Shown in pieces: positions 1 to 17,831 of a DNA stretch of 64,000 bases (its first letter is position 1; the number at the start of each line of letters is the position of its first letter). The DNA is from Rhodothermaceae bacterium Tc-Br11_B2g6_7 (lineage in GTDB: Bacteria > Bacteroidota > Rhodothermia > Rhodothermales > Salinibacteraceae). The notes beneath the pieces are model-generated. The model did not search any database. It was not told the origin of the DNA and saw only the letters and a program-made list of their open reading frames with translations. The DNA lies in NCBI GenBank assembly GCA_001564055.1, contig LKNB01000003.1, positions 56,066 through 120,065 on the forward strand. Direction: 5' to 3'. Both the position numbers and the translations under genes were made by a program.

Positions 1-45
1 CCAATAGCTGTTTGAAACTGCTCTGCATGATGTGCGGTGTCACCC

Positions 46-124
46 CATGTCGCCGAGGCTTTACGAGACTTCGCACGCAGCGCGTGCCGCAGGTGCGCTC
101 CCACGCGGAGCATGGGAGCGAGAA
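46..124 (+). repeat. Direct repeat R2 copy 1, contains GCTCCCA-CGCGGAGCA-TGGGAGC hairpin
   Basis: 'catgtcgccgaggctttacgagacttcgcacgcagcgcgtgccgcaggtgcgctcccacgcggagcatgggagcgagaa', nearly identical to 723-801. Confidence 0.85.
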
Positions 125-128
125 AACC

Positions 129-465
129 GACCGATGCCGTAGCTCTCCGTGCCGCTTTTTGGCACAAACGTACAGTCAAACACCCCGATCAGCGGTTCCT
201 TCGGGTGGCGGCGCAACCGTAGGATCGTCAGGTTGAGCGTGACCCACCGGAACGCCTTCTGAAAATGCCGCCGGAACGTCTGCTCTGAGAACGTGCTGTA
301 TCGGGCCATATTGGTGAAATTGACGCGCCCTCGCATGCGGAGCACCACCTGAAACAGCTCCATCAGGAACTGGCGCTGCCACGCTCCGATCTGGACGTTG
401 TAAATGACCATCATTTTTGCGAAGATGTACTCAAGCGCAGTCGCGAACAGCGGGTGCGGAAGCAT
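129..465 (-). pseudogene. Truncated DDE (IS4-like) transposase, N-terminal part only
   Basis: ORF 61..498(-), likely start ATG at 465; 'MLPHPLFATALEYIFAKMMVIYNVQIGAWQRQFL...IGVFDCTFVPKSGTESYGIGRF' resembles the first-Asp region of IS4-type transposases (D.TF.PKSGK.TYG); coding then runs directly into the 46-124 repeat, so the catalytic remainder is missing. Confidence 0.6.
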
Positions 466-510
466 AGGTCGTAGGGTCTGTTTGCTGGATACAAACAAGA
501 CCTACGACCT
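466..510. repeat. Imperfect inverted repeat at presumed end of the IS remnant
   Basis: aggtcgtagggtctgtttg ... caaacaagacctacgacct, immediately upstream of transposase start. Confidence 0.55.
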
Positions 511-521
511 ATTGCTTTATC

Positions 522-570
522 TCGCGCCGGTGCTCTGCGTCGGCGCCCAGGTGGACGGTCCTCCGTCCAG
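522..570. repeat. Hairpin repeat R1 copy 1
   Basis: 'tcgcgccggtgctctgcgtcggcgcccaggtggacggtcctccgtccag'; related copies at 61078 and 62528. Confidence 0.7.
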
Positions 571-722
571 TGTTAAGGTATGAGGGGATGGTGCCGGTCG
601 GGTGTCAGGTATTCCGTTTGGCTATGTATCTCCTGGCTCTCATTGAGGACACCTGTAGCTCGCTTGCAGGAGATGCTTCGCGTTGCTCAGCATGACGTGT
701 GGGGTGGAGTGTGGTGCCATTG

Positions 723-801
723 TATGTCGCCGAGGCTTTACGAGACTTCGCACGCAGAGCGTGCCGCAGGTGCGCTCCCACGCGGAGCATGGGAGCGAGA
801 A
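723..801 (+). repeat. Direct repeat R2 copy 2
   Basis: Same sequence as 46-124 with only about two differences at the left end and one in the middle; weaker similarity extends ~25 bp upstream (tgctc-gcatga-gtg). Confidence 0.85.
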
Positions 802-827
802 GAAAAAGCAACGAGGAAACCCGTGTG

Positions 828-4544
<3,717 letters not shown>

Positions 4545-4718
4545 ACAGGTCGTGGGTGGGTAAATGGAGCCTACAGGAATGAGGGAGAGCCTTCGTTATG
4601 AACAAGCCACAACGAAAGATGAAGGACAGGGGTTCGATGTTGCGCGTTCGTCGCAACCGTATGGAATCGCCGGTGGTAGCACACGCGCTTCTTTTGCTCA
4701 CCCACCATCTGTTTTCCC

Positions 4719-5456
<738 letters not shown>

Positions 5457-5490
5457 CCTGCCCTCTCTTTCCACTTTTCCCTGCTGGCCG

Positions 5491-6852
5491 ATGCGCTTTG
5501 CCGACCTCCTGCGTCTTGCGTGGGACAACCTCCGCCGCAACACCTCGCGCACGCTCCTCACCGGCGTAGGCGTCGCGATTGGCGTGGCGGCGCTCCTGGC
5601 CTTGCTGGCGTACGGCACCGGACTGCAGCAAACGGTAGAGCGCGAGTTTGACACGCTGGAGCTCTACAACACGCTCCGCATCACCTCGCAGCCCGATCCC
5701 ATCGAGGGCTTCAGCGACTTGGCCTTCCGCGAGCAGCCCGCCGCCACGGAGGCAGAAGCCGACACCCTCCCCGAAACGCCCATCACCGATAGCCTCCTGG
5801 CAGTTATTGCGGACTTCGACGGTGTGCTGGCCGCCTATCCAGAGATCGTATTCCCGACCCAGGTGGGCGCCAACGACCGTCTGGTGGTAGCCTCGGCAGA
5901 GGCGGTGCCGATGGCGTTTGGCGACCTGCGGGCGTACCAGCCCATCGCGGGCTCGTTTTTCACGACAGCGCAGGACTCCGCGCTGCTGCTCTCACCATCG
6001 ATGGCCACGCGCCTTGGGTATGACGAGCCCGAGGACATCGTGGGGGAGACCGTCACACTGACGACCGCCACGCTGGATGCGCAGCGCATGGTGCAGGCGG
6101 GGGCGGCGTTGTTTGCGGGGGGCACGCTGCCGCTGCGCGAGGAAAAGCATCCGCTTCGCGTGGCCGGGCTTCTGGAGGATCAGGAGCAGGCCTTCACGGG
6201 CTTTACGCGGGTGGTGCTGCCGCTGGAGCTGGCACAGCAGCTGGAGCAGATCACGTTCTTTTCGACGCTGGACCTGCTGCTGCGCGGCGGCGACATGGAG
6301 GGCTACGCGGCGGGACGCGTACAACTGCGGCAGCCGGAGGCCCTGCCAGAGGTCCGTGATCGCATCGAGGCGATGGGCGCCTACGTAACGAGCTTCCGCG
6401 ATCAGTTTGCCCAGCTCGATCGCCTCTTCGTGATCGTGGATATGGCGCTGGGCATCATCGGCTTCATCGCGCTGCTGGTGGCCACCATCGGCATTGCCAA
6501 CACGATGCTGATGAATGTGATGGAGCGCACGCGCGAGATCGGGGTGATGAAGGCAGTAGGCGGCGACGAGCGTGACCTGCAGCGCCTCTTTGTCGTAGAG
6601 AGCGCCCTCGTGGGCGTGCTCGGCGGGCTGGCCGGGTTGTTCTTCGGATGGTTAGTGACGGCCGGGCTTCAACTGGGCATCGACCAGTACCTGCAAGGCA
6701 TTGGCGTCCCCCCCATTGAGGTGTTTGTGATCACGCCGGGCATGGTACTCGGCATTCTGGGCGTGGCGCTGGCGGTGAGCCTCCTGGCCGGCGTCGTCCC
6801 GGCCCGCCGGGCAGCACGCATCGAACCGATGGAGGCCCTGCGGAGCGGGTGA
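5491..6852 (+). CDS. ABC transporter permease (FtsX/MacB-like)
   Basis: MRFADLLRLAWDNLRRNTSRTLLTGVGVAIGVAALLAL start; C-terminal FtsX helices 'IANTMLMNVMERTREIGVMKAVGG'; follows ATPase gene. Confidence 0.93.
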   Translation: MRFADLLRLAWDNLRRNTSRTLLTGVGVAIGVAALLALLAYGTGLQQTVEREFDTLELYNTLRITSQPDPIEGFSDLAFREQPAATEAEADTLPETPITDSLLAVIADFDGVLAAYPEIVFPTQVGANDRLVVASAEAVPMAFGDLRAYQPIAGSFFTTAQDSALLLSPSMATRLGYDEPEDIVGETVTLTTATLDAQRMVQAGAALFAGGTLPLREEKHPLRVAGLLEDQEQAFTGFTRVVLPLELAQQLEQITFFSTLDLLLRGGDMEGYAAGRVQLRQPEALPEVRDRIEAMGAYVTSFRDQFAQLDRLFVIVDMALGIIGFIALLVATIGIANTMLMNVMERTREIGVMKAVGGDERDLQRLFVVESALVGVLGGLAGLFFGWLVTAGLQLGIDQYLQGIGVPPIEVFVITPGMVLGILGVALAVSLLAGVVPARRAARIEPMEALRSG

Positions 6853-6992
6853 AGCCAGAGACTTCGGATTCCGTGGCTGCCTGCTGTTAGGAGACGGTAT
6901 GGACACCGGCCCGCGCCGTCCTTAAGTTGAGGGTGTGCAGATCGAAACTGAACGGTTCACCCGTCTTCTTCTCCTGTTGAGGGTCACATGCC

Positions 6993-7850
6993 ATGAGGCT
7001 TCATCAGGCGGCGCGATGCGTGGGGATCGGCCTGGCCGTGCTGTTGCTTCTGCCGGCCGCGGCCACGGCCCAGGTGATTCCCACGAAGCTGCCCACCCCG
7101 CAGGGCGGCGATTTCGGAAATGGCGCCTCTACCAGCAGCGTGGCTGGCGGGGCGTTTGTCGACGGCGAAGAGCCGCAGGCCACCCCAGCCCTGGCCTACG
7201 GCATCCCCATCGGCTTTGGCGCGGCGCGGGGGCACTTTTTCGGCGCTGCCGGCATCCAGCGGGGCCTCCGGGGCGCCCGCGACTTTGTGGATGGGGCCGT
7301 GTATTCCGGACAGGGGTTCGGCGATGCGCACCGCTACGGCGCCGTGGAGGTGACCCTGGCGAGCTACTCGACCATGCGCAACACCTTTCGCAACCGCAGC
7401 CTCAGCCTGAAGCTGCACCGCCGCATCGGGCGCGCCATGGGCATAGCCGCCGGCGTAGAAAACGCCTTCGTCGCTGGCCGGCCCGATGGCGGACGCAGCG
7501 CCTTTGCAGTGGCCAGCTACCGGCTCCGGGTGCGGTCGGCAGGCGCCCGGCCACGCAGCGTCACGGGGACGGTCGGTATAGGCGATGGCCGCTTCAACAG
7601 CGTACCTCGCGTACAGCGGGAGGCCAACAAGGCCAGTGTGTTCGGAAGCCTTAGTGTACGGCTGGCGCGGCCCCTTAGCGTCCTGGCCACATGGAACGGC
7701 CAAGACCTGACCACGGGCGTGTCGGTAGCCTTCCGCGCGGTGGCCGGCATCCCCGTCGTAGTCACCCCGGTGGTGCTCGACGTCACCGGCCACGCGGGCG
7801 ACAAGCCTCGGCTGGCGCTGTCCGTGGGAGCGGCCGTGCAGCTCTGGTGA
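6993..7850 (+). CDS. Exported protein of unknown function, possible outer-membrane beta-barrel
   Basis: Signal peptide MRLHQAARCVGIGLAVLLLLPAAATAQ; alternating beta-rich sequence. Confidence 0.7.
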   Translation: MRLHQAARCVGIGLAVLLLLPAAATAQVIPTKLPTPQGGDFGNGASTSSVAGGAFVDGEEPQATPALAYGIPIGFGAARGHFFGAAGIQRGLRGARDFVDGAVYSGQGFGDAHRYGAVEVTLASYSTMRNTFRNRSLSLKLHRRIGRAMGIAAGVENAFVAGRPDGGRSAFAVASYRLRVRSAGARPRSVTGTVGIGDGRFNSVPRVQREANKASVFGSLSVRLARPLSVLATWNGQDLTTGVSVAFRAVAGIPVVVTPVVLDVTGHAGDKPRLALSVGAAVQLW

Positions 7851-8062
7851 GGCCCGGAGCGCCCGAGCACGTGGGGGCATGCCCGGGCGGGTGAAACATG
7901 TGCGCTCGCGCTGTCACAAACAGTGTGAAATGCACGTAGCCGGTTACAATGGTCAATTCGGTGGTCGATAAGGGAAAGAAGCGCCTGCTGGGTATTATCA
8001 ATTGAGCGGCGTAAGGCAACAGGTCTGCATCAGATGGCGGCAAAGAAACGGGGGTGTGCGCT

Positions 8063-8815
8063 ATGACGGTTGAGCTATTATCTTTAACGCTGGGGCGCGA
8101 CCCTTTCAGCATGGTGAGCCACCTGCTGGGGGCGCTATTGAGCCTGGGCGCCACCGTGCTGCTGGTACGGCGCGCCCGAGCGCAGGGGCTCAAGGGCCGG
8201 GGCGTCGCGCTCTATGGCCTGATGATGACGCTTACCTTTGCCGCCAGCGCGCTCTTCCACTACGTAGACCCCGCATCGCCGCGGCTGGAGCTCTACAAGC
8301 GCATCGACCATGCCGCCATCTTTCTGATGATTGCCGGCACCGGCACGGCCATCTACGCTTCACTGCGCACCTCGTGGGCCAATCGCCTCATCGCTATCCT
8401 GTGGGGGCTCACGATCATCGGTATCGTCGTGAAGCTCCTCTGGTGGGACATGGCGCTGTGGATGACGGCGCTGGTGTACCTGACGCTGGGCTGGGTGGGC
8501 TGCATGGGGCTCATCGCCATTGCACGAGCGGTGGGCTGGCGGCACCTCTGGCTGTTCTTTGCCGGGGGCATCGCGTTCTCCGTGGGCGCGGTGGTCTTTG
8601 CCACGGGGTGGCCTGTGCTGTGGTCGGGGGTGCTGACCGCGCACGACGTCTTCCACCTCCTCGTCCTGCTCGGCGCGGCCCTCCACTACGGGTTCATCTA
8701 TGAATACTGCACCGACCCGTCGGCCTTCCGGGTGATGACGCCGCCAGAGATTGACCTGGACCGCCTGCAGGTGCCGCTCTTCCATCTCTTCGTGAACCGC
8801 GTGGACGGGGCCTAA
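8063..8815 (+). CDS. Hemolysin III family (PAQR-like) membrane protein
   Basis: SHLLGALLSLGA, SALFHYVD, RIDHAAIFLMIAGTGTAI, HDVFHLLVLLGAALHY motifs; GTG alternative start at 8054. Confidence 0.9.
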   Translation: MTVELLSLTLGRDPFSMVSHLLGALLSLGATVLLVRRARAQGLKGRGVALYGLMMTLTFAASALFHYVDPASPRLELYKRIDHAAIFLMIAGTGTAIYASLRTSWANRLIAILWGLTIIGIVVKLLWWDMALWMTALVYLTLGWVGCMGLIAIARAVGWRHLWLFFAGGIAFSVGAVVFATGWPVLWSGVLTAHDVFHLLVLLGAALHYGFIYEYCTDPSAFRVMTPPEIDLDRLQVPLFHLFVNRVDGA

Positions 8816-9033
8816 CGACAGGCATGGTAGGGTATGCGGTGCCTGCCCCCTTCCCGTGAAAGGAACGCATGAGAAGACCTTGCGTGGGACCTTGCCCGGC
8901 AAATACGCCGTATGTTGACCGGCTGTGGAAGGCCGTTCGGCATGCCGGTAGCGAGGCCCCGTAGCGCGCTACCGTGTGGCCAATCCGGCTGTCCCGCCTC
9001 TTTTGTTTTCCGCCTTTTGGTGTCCCTGCGCCC

Positions 9034-12519
<3,486 letters not shown>

Positions 12520-12544
12520 AACCGTCATGTGAGCGCAGTGCGCC

Positions 12545-12582
12545 TGCGACCGAAGACGACCCATTCGTCGACTTCGGTCGGC
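12545..12582 (+). terminator. Hairpin downstream of secA
   Basis: CGACCGAAG...CTTCGGTCG inverted repeat, without a clear U-tract. Confidence 0.35.
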
Positions 12583-12679
12583 TACCACCAGTCTGAGTTC
12601 AGGGTGACGAGGGGAAGCCCTGTCGCCCAAGCGTCCACGCCCACACCCCCAAACGCCCACACCCCCATACTCTCCACCC

Positions 12680-14401
12680 ATGTTACGTTCGCTCTACGTC
12701 CGTGACTACGCCCTCATCGAGGAACTGGAGGTGGCGTTTGGCAGCGGGCTGAACATCATCACGGGCGAGACCGGCGCGGGGAAGTCGATTCTGATCGGGG
12801 CGCTGAACATGATCATCGGCGAGCGGGCCTCCACCGATGTGGTGCGCACCGGCGCCAAGAAAGCCATCATAGAGGGCATCTTCGATGAGGCCGACACCGC
12901 CGAGATCCGGGCGTTGCTCGAAGAAAACGCCATCGAGCCGCAACCGCACCTCATCTTGCGGCGGGAGATCACCCACAGCTACAGCCGGGCCTTCATCAAC
13001 GACACGCCCGCCACCGTACAGCTCCTGCGCGACGTCGCGGCCTTCCTCATCGACCTGCACGGCCAGCACGATCACCAGTCGCTGCTGCGCACCGAGACTC
13101 ACCTGGCGCTGCTCGACAATTTCGGGAGCCTGGGCGGCTTGCACGCGCACTATGAGGCGCAGTACGCCGAGGTCAACGCCCTCGTCCAGAAGCGGGCGGA
13201 GCTGAAGGCGCGCGAGCGCGAGCTGACCCAGCAGAAAGAGCTCTACGAGTTTCAACTGGAGGAGATCGACCACGTCAACCCGCAGCCGGGCGAAGAGGAC
13301 GAGCTCAACGCCGAGCGCCGCGTGCTGGAGAACGCGGAGCAGTTGTACGCGTCCACCGCCGACCTCTACGAGATGCTCTACGAGGGCGACCAGGCGGTGC
13401 ACGACCTGCTGGTGAAGGCGCGCAACGAGATCCAGGACCTGGCTCGCATCGACGACGTGTTTGAGGACAGCCTATCCGAGGTCAAGTCGGCGCAGATCAT
13501 GATCTCGGAGATCGCCAAGTTTCTGCAGGATTACAACGCCCGCATCGAGTTCAACCCGGAGCGGCTGGAGACCATCCGCACGCGCCTTGGGGAGATCGAC
13601 CGCTTGAAGCGCAAGTATGGCGGCACGCTGGAGGCCGTGCTGGCCCACCGCGAGGAGATCGGGGAGCAGTACGACCTGGCAGCCGACTTCGAAGGGGCCA
13701 TCGAGCGCCTGGATGAGGAGCTCTATGAAGCGCAGCAGGCCCTCTCTGATACGGCGCTGCGCCTGTCGGAGAAGCGGCATGAGGTGGCCGAGCGCATCGA
13801 GCACGCCATCGTTAGCGAGCTGGCCGAGCTGGGCATGCCGGATAGCCGCTTCGCCGTGCGCTTCACCCGGCAACCAAGCGCCGAAGGCTGGATCCGCCTG
13901 CCGCAGGGCGAGGACGAGGTCCGCTTTGAAGCCTTCCAGCATGGCGTGGACCAGGTCGCCTTCCATATCAGCACCAACGTGGGCGAGGACGTCAAGCCCC
14001 TCAAGAAGGTAGCCTCGGGCGGCGAGATCAGCCGCATCATGCTGGCGCTCAAGACCATCCTGGCCAAGAGCGACCGCCTGCCGATCCTCGTCTTCGACGA
14101 AATCGACACGGGCATCTCGGGCGCCATTGCCAACCGGGTGGGGGAGAGCATGCGTGACCTGGCCAGCTATCACCAGATCATCGCCATCACGCACCTGCCC
14201 CAGATCGCGGCACTGGCCGACCTGCACTTCATCGTGGAGAAGGTGGTGGAGGGCGAGCGGACGAAGACGCGGATTCAGCGCCTCAGCGAGGACGAGCGCA
14301 CGCAGGAGGTCGCCACCCTGATGAGCGGCAAGTCGGTGACCGACGCCGCACTGAAGAGCGCCCGGGAAATGATGGCCGAGGGGCCTCGGGAAGAGGGGTG
14401 A
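12680..14401 (+). CDS. recN: DNA repair protein RecN
   Basis: MLRSLYVRDYALIEELEVAFGSGLNIITGETGAGKSILIGAL; DLHGQHDHQSLL; KKVASGGEISRIMLALK; FDEIDTGISG. Confidence 0.97.
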   Translation: MLRSLYVRDYALIEELEVAFGSGLNIITGETGAGKSILIGALNMIIGERASTDVVRTGAKKAIIEGIFDEADTAEIRALLEENAIEPQPHLILRREITHSYSRAFINDTPATVQLLRDVAAFLIDLHGQHDHQSLLRTETHLALLDNFGSLGGLHAHYEAQYAEVNALVQKRAELKARERELTQQKELYEFQLEEIDHVNPQPGEEDELNAERRVLENAEQLYASTADLYEMLYEGDQAVHDLLVKARNEIQDLARIDDVFEDSLSEVKSAQIMISEIAKFLQDYNARIEFNPERLETIRTRLGEIDRLKRKYGGTLEAVLAHREEIGEQYDLAADFEGAIERLDEELYEAQQALSDTALRLSEKRHEVAERIEHAIVSELAELGMPDSRFAVRFTRQPSAEGWIRLPQGEDEVRFEAFQHGVDQVAFHISTNVGEDVKPLKKVASGGEISRIMLALKTILAKSDRLPILVFDEIDTGISGAIANRVGESMRDLASYHQIIAITHLPQIAALADLHFIVEKVVEGERTKTRIQRLSEDERTQEVATLMSGKSVTDAALKSAREMMAEGPREEG

Positions 14402-14530
14402 GCATTCCATGAGCACCATTCCCATTTCGGTCGGGACAGGGGTTGGGTCTGTCCCCGGCATTGCGTATCCTTCGGTACGCCGCGGCCCTTGCCGGTCGCC
14501 TTTCGATTTCATGCATACCGTATCGTTCTC

Positions 14531-15943
14531 ATGGCGAAGATCACGTTTGGCACCGATGGATGGCGCGCGATCATCGGCGAAGCGTTCACCTACGACAACC
14601 TGGCCATCATTGCGCAGGCCACGGCCCGATGGCTCCGCAAGCAGCACGACCATACCCCGGAGGTCCTCATCGGCTACGACGCGCGCTTCCAGGGGGCGGC
14701 CTTCGCACGCCATGCCGCACGCGCCTTCGGCAGCGAGGGCGTCCGCGTGGTACTCTCTGATGCCATCGTCACCACGCCGGCGGTGAGCTGGGCGACCAAG
14801 CACTACGAGCTGGACGCCGGCATCGTCGTCACCGCCAGCCACAACCCGCCCGCGTACAACGGCTTCAAAATCAAGGGCCCGTACGGAGGGCCAGCCACGC
14901 CGGCGATGATTCGCGACGTAGAGGAGGAGCTGGATACCGTAGATCACGACGCGCCGCTGCAGTCGTACGAAGCGCTGGACCGCGACGGGCTGGTGGAGCT
15001 GCGCGACGTGCGCTCGGCCTACCTTGCCGAGCTGGGGGAATTGCTGGATCTGGACGCGCTCAAGAGCTGGGGCCAGAAGGTGGCGCACGATGCCATGTTC
15101 GGCGCGTCTCAGGGCCACATCGTGCAGCTGCTGAGCGCCACGCAGGTGGTGGAGCTCCACGCCGAGCATAACCCGGGCTTCCACGGCGTGCCGCCCGAGC
15201 CCATCGCGAAGCACCTAAGCGGCCTCGCGCAGTGCGTTACGGAGTTTGGCTGTGCCGTCGGCCTGGCCAACGATGGTGACGGCGACCGCATCGGCATGTT
15301 TGACGAAAACGGCCGCTTTGTCTCCTCCCACGAGCTGCTGGCCCTGCTCGTGCAGTACCTCCACCAGGATCGCGGCCTCTCCGGGAGTATCGTGAAGACG
15401 TTCTCCACCACGCACATGCTGGACAAGATGGCCGACGCGTACGGGCTGCCCATCGAGACCACCCCCATTGGCTTCAAATACATCGCTCCCAAGATTATTG
15501 AAGGCGACGTGCTGGTGGGCGGAGAGGAGTCGGGCGGGATTGCGGTGAAGGGCCATGTGCCGGAGCGCGACGGCATCTACATTGGCTTGCTGATTGTGGA
15601 GATGATGGTGAAGCGCGGACAGCCGCTCTCGGCGCTGGTGGCAGCGCTTCATGAGGAATTCGGGCCGCACCACACGTTTCGCATCGATCTGCACACCTCG
15701 GAAGAGAAGAAGCAAGCCGCGCTCGACCGGCTGGAGGCCGAGGGCGGGCTCGACACGATTGCCGGCCACACGATTCGCTCCCTCGACACGCTCGATGGCT
15801 TCAAGCACCGGGCCGACGACGCCTGGCTGCTCGTGCGCCCCTCGGGTACGGAGCCGGTGCTGCGCGTCTACTCTGAAGCCCCCACGGCAGAGGCCGCCGA
15901 AGCCCTCGTCCGCGACGCCATCGATCAGTTAGGCGTAGGGTAG
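14531..15943 (+). CDS. Phosphoglucomutase/phosphomannomutase family
   Basis: MAKITFGTDGWRAIIGEAF; TASHNPPAYNGFKIK; GLANDGDGDRIGMFD; VRPSGTEPVLRVYSE. Confidence 0.95.
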   Translation: MAKITFGTDGWRAIIGEAFTYDNLAIIAQATARWLRKQHDHTPEVLIGYDARFQGAAFARHAARAFGSEGVRVVLSDAIVTTPAVSWATKHYELDAGIVVTASHNPPAYNGFKIKGPYGGPATPAMIRDVEEELDTVDHDAPLQSYEALDRDGLVELRDVRSAYLAELGELLDLDALKSWGQKVAHDAMFGASQGHIVQLLSATQVVELHAEHNPGFHGVPPEPIAKHLSGLAQCVTEFGCAVGLANDGDGDRIGMFDENGRFVSSHELLALLVQYLHQDRGLSGSIVKTFSTTHMLDKMADAYGLPIETTPIGFKYIAPKIIEGDVLVGGEESGGIAVKGHVPERDGIYIGLLIVEMMVKRGQPLSALVAALHEEFGPHHTFRIDLHTSEEKKQAALDRLEAEGGLDTIAGHTIRSLDTLDGFKHRADDAWLLVRPSGTEPVLRVYSEAPTAEAAEALVRDAIDQLGVG

Positions 15944-15946
15944 CGC

Positions 15947-16462
15947 ATGCTGACGATTGAGCATACGGTGCACGTGGCCGCGTCCCCCGAGGCCGTCTGG
16001 GCGCACCTGGCAGCCCTGGAGGAGGCCCCCGGTTGGGTTACGCTCTTGGAGTCCGTCACGGTTGAAGGCGATGGCCCGCCCGGCAAGGGCACCCGATTCC
16101 ACGAGCGCTCGCGCGTGGCGGGCGTTCCATTTGAGACGACGTGGACGATCACTGCGTGGGAGTCCCCCCGGCGACAAGCGTACGCCGGAGCCACTCCCGC
16201 AATGGATGCGCGCATCGCGCTGTGGCTCACGCCTACAGACACGGGCACGCGGATCCGGCACCGGTTCACCGGGACCATGCTGCCCGGGGTGCCCGCCATC
16301 GGCCGCGTGCTGGAGTGGGGGTTCGGCGGGCTTGTGCGCCGTGGACTGCGGAAGAGCTTGCAGCACGTGCGGGCGCTGGTGGAACGCGCCGATGGCCGTG
16401 GGGGAAAGGCGGGGGCGCCTCGCTGTAAAGGACCCGTCACGCGCCGGGCGGGCGGCCATTAG
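15947..16462 (+). CDS. SRPBCC (START-like) family protein
   Basis: MLTIEHTVHVAASPEAVWAHLAALEEAPGWVTLLESV... polyketide cyclase-like start. Confidence 0.8.
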   Translation: MLTIEHTVHVAASPEAVWAHLAALEEAPGWVTLLESVTVEGDGPPGKGTRFHERSRVAGVPFETTWTITAWESPRRQAYAGATPAMDARIALWLTPTDTGTRIRHRFTGTMLPGVPAIGRVLEWGFGGLVRRGLRKSLQHVRALVERADGRGGKAGAPRCKGPVTRRAGGH

Positions 16463-16580
16463 CCCCATCGCCCCCGGGCAAGGTGGGATCGGAGGGTTCT
16501 GCGTCGGTATCGTCAGCGCCCCAGTTGCGCAGTACCAGCGGTAGGGCCAGCAAAAGCAAAAGCAAAATCACGTACCACAT
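16437..16580 (-). CDS. Small single-TM protein (47 aa)
   Basis: MWYVILLLLLLALPLVLRNWGADDTDAEPSDPTLPGGDGANGRPPGA; overlaps the 3' end of the preceding gene. Confidence 0.35.
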   Translation of the reverse strand: MWYVILLLLLLALPLVLRNWGADDTDAEPSDPTLPGGDGANGRPPGA

Positions 16581-16741
16581 GGCAGGTGTGGGCATCGGGG
16601 GAGAATGGGCGGGTAGGCCCCACCCACATGGCACCGATGCGTTCCGCGGCCACCCGCGTGCGGGGAGGTGCAAACGGATCGGATCGACAGGCGCAGCGTA
16701 GCGTACAGCCGCTCACTTTCTTGTGATGTCTCCGGTGTTGT

Positions 16742-17821
16742 ATGGCGCGCTCTGCTTTACTTGTTCTTTTGGCTGCCCTCGTCCTGGGCGGCTGCTTGCC
16801 CTCATCGTGCCAGCGCGAGGCACCGCGCGAGCTGTTTCCTGCCGACTCTCTCTCCCGCAGTATCGCCGAAGCAACCCCGGCTGATACGCTGGCCCTCGGC
16901 TGGCAGAGCAGCGGCACGGAGGCGCATCCGCTCGAGTTTCCCCGCACAGCCATGTTTGGCCCTGAGGGCACGCTGTACATAAGCGATGCCCGGCGCAACA
17001 GCCTCTTCGCCTTCGACGGGATGGCGGGGACGCTCCAGCACGCGTACACCGACGACCGGTTTACCTTTCCCTACATCAGCGGTGTGCGCGGCGACACGGT
17101 GCTGGTGTTTAACCCCGACGCCCACCACATCGACTTCGTGGTGGAGGGCCAACCCGTACGCCAGGTGCCCACGCCCTCGGGCGACCAGATCCCGCGCCGC
17201 GATGGGCTGCTGTTCACCGCGGCCGACAGCACCCGCCTCTTCTTCAAAGCCGTTGGCGAAGGCTTCGATGGCTACGTGGCCCGCCTCAGCGATGACGGTA
17301 CGATAGAGGCCCGGGCCGCCCTACCGCAGGCGTACTGGCGCCACGCCGGCTTCTTGCGGGTGTGGGACGAGCGCCTGCTGAGCCTCTCGTACTACCGCCC
17401 GGTGGCCGACGTGCTGCCCACGGACTGGCGCGACGGAGCAGCCGTCGATACCCTGGCCTTCACCGGGTTCGACTCGCCCATGCTGGCCCGGAGCCGCGCT
17501 TTTATGCAAGGAGACATCAGCCAGCCGCCGTTCCTGACCGCCTCCGCGGTGCCCGTGGGCGATAAGCTATTCGTGCTGAACCTGCGCATCGGGTGGCTGC
17601 AGGTGGACGTGTTTGACCGCGCGGGGCAGTTGCAGCATCGCCTGCTGCAACCGCGCCCGACCATCGACCGCGAGTTTCGGCCGGTAGACCTGGCCGTCCA
17701 CCGCGAAGCTGATGGCGCGTACCGCCTGGCCATCGTACAGACGAACCCGGAGCCGCTTGTGCGGACGTTTCGGTGGGTGCCCGACGAGGCCGCCCCGCAG
17801 GTGACGGAGGCGGCGCCGTAA
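16742..17821 (+). CDS. Putative lipoprotein, beta-propeller-like
   Basis: Lipobox VLGGCLPSSC; 'PRTAMFGPEGTLYISDARRNSLFAFD' NHL/6-bladed-like. Confidence 0.7.
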   Translation: MARSALLVLLAALVLGGCLPSSCQREAPRELFPADSLSRSIAEATPADTLALGWQSSGTEAHPLEFPRTAMFGPEGTLYISDARRNSLFAFDGMAGTLQHAYTDDRFTFPYISGVRGDTVLVFNPDAHHIDFVVEGQPVRQVPTPSGDQIPRRDGLLFTAADSTRLFFKAVGEGFDGYVARLSDDGTIEARAALPQAYWRHAGFLRVWDERLLSLSYYRPVADVLPTDWRDGAAVDTLAFTGFDSPMLARSRAFMQGDISQPPFLTASAVPVGDKLFVLNLRIGWLQVDVFDRAGQLQHRLLQPRPTIDREFRPVDLAVHREADGAYRLAIVQTNPEPLVRTFRWVPDEAAPQVTEAAP

Positions 17822-17831
17822 GGGCGCAGGA

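Noticed and set aside
4545-4718. Possible SAM/cobalamin riboswitch upstream of metH
   Set aside because: No recognisable B12-box (GCCACTG) or SAM-I core found by eye; would need a covariance-model scan
12639-12666. cgcccacaccccc direct duplication between secA and recN
   Set aside because: Short low-complexity C/A-rich stretch; little support for function
13472-15214. 580-aa minus-strand ORF spanning recN and the hexomutase gene
   Set aside because: Spans two well-supported genes on the other strand with no recognisable domain
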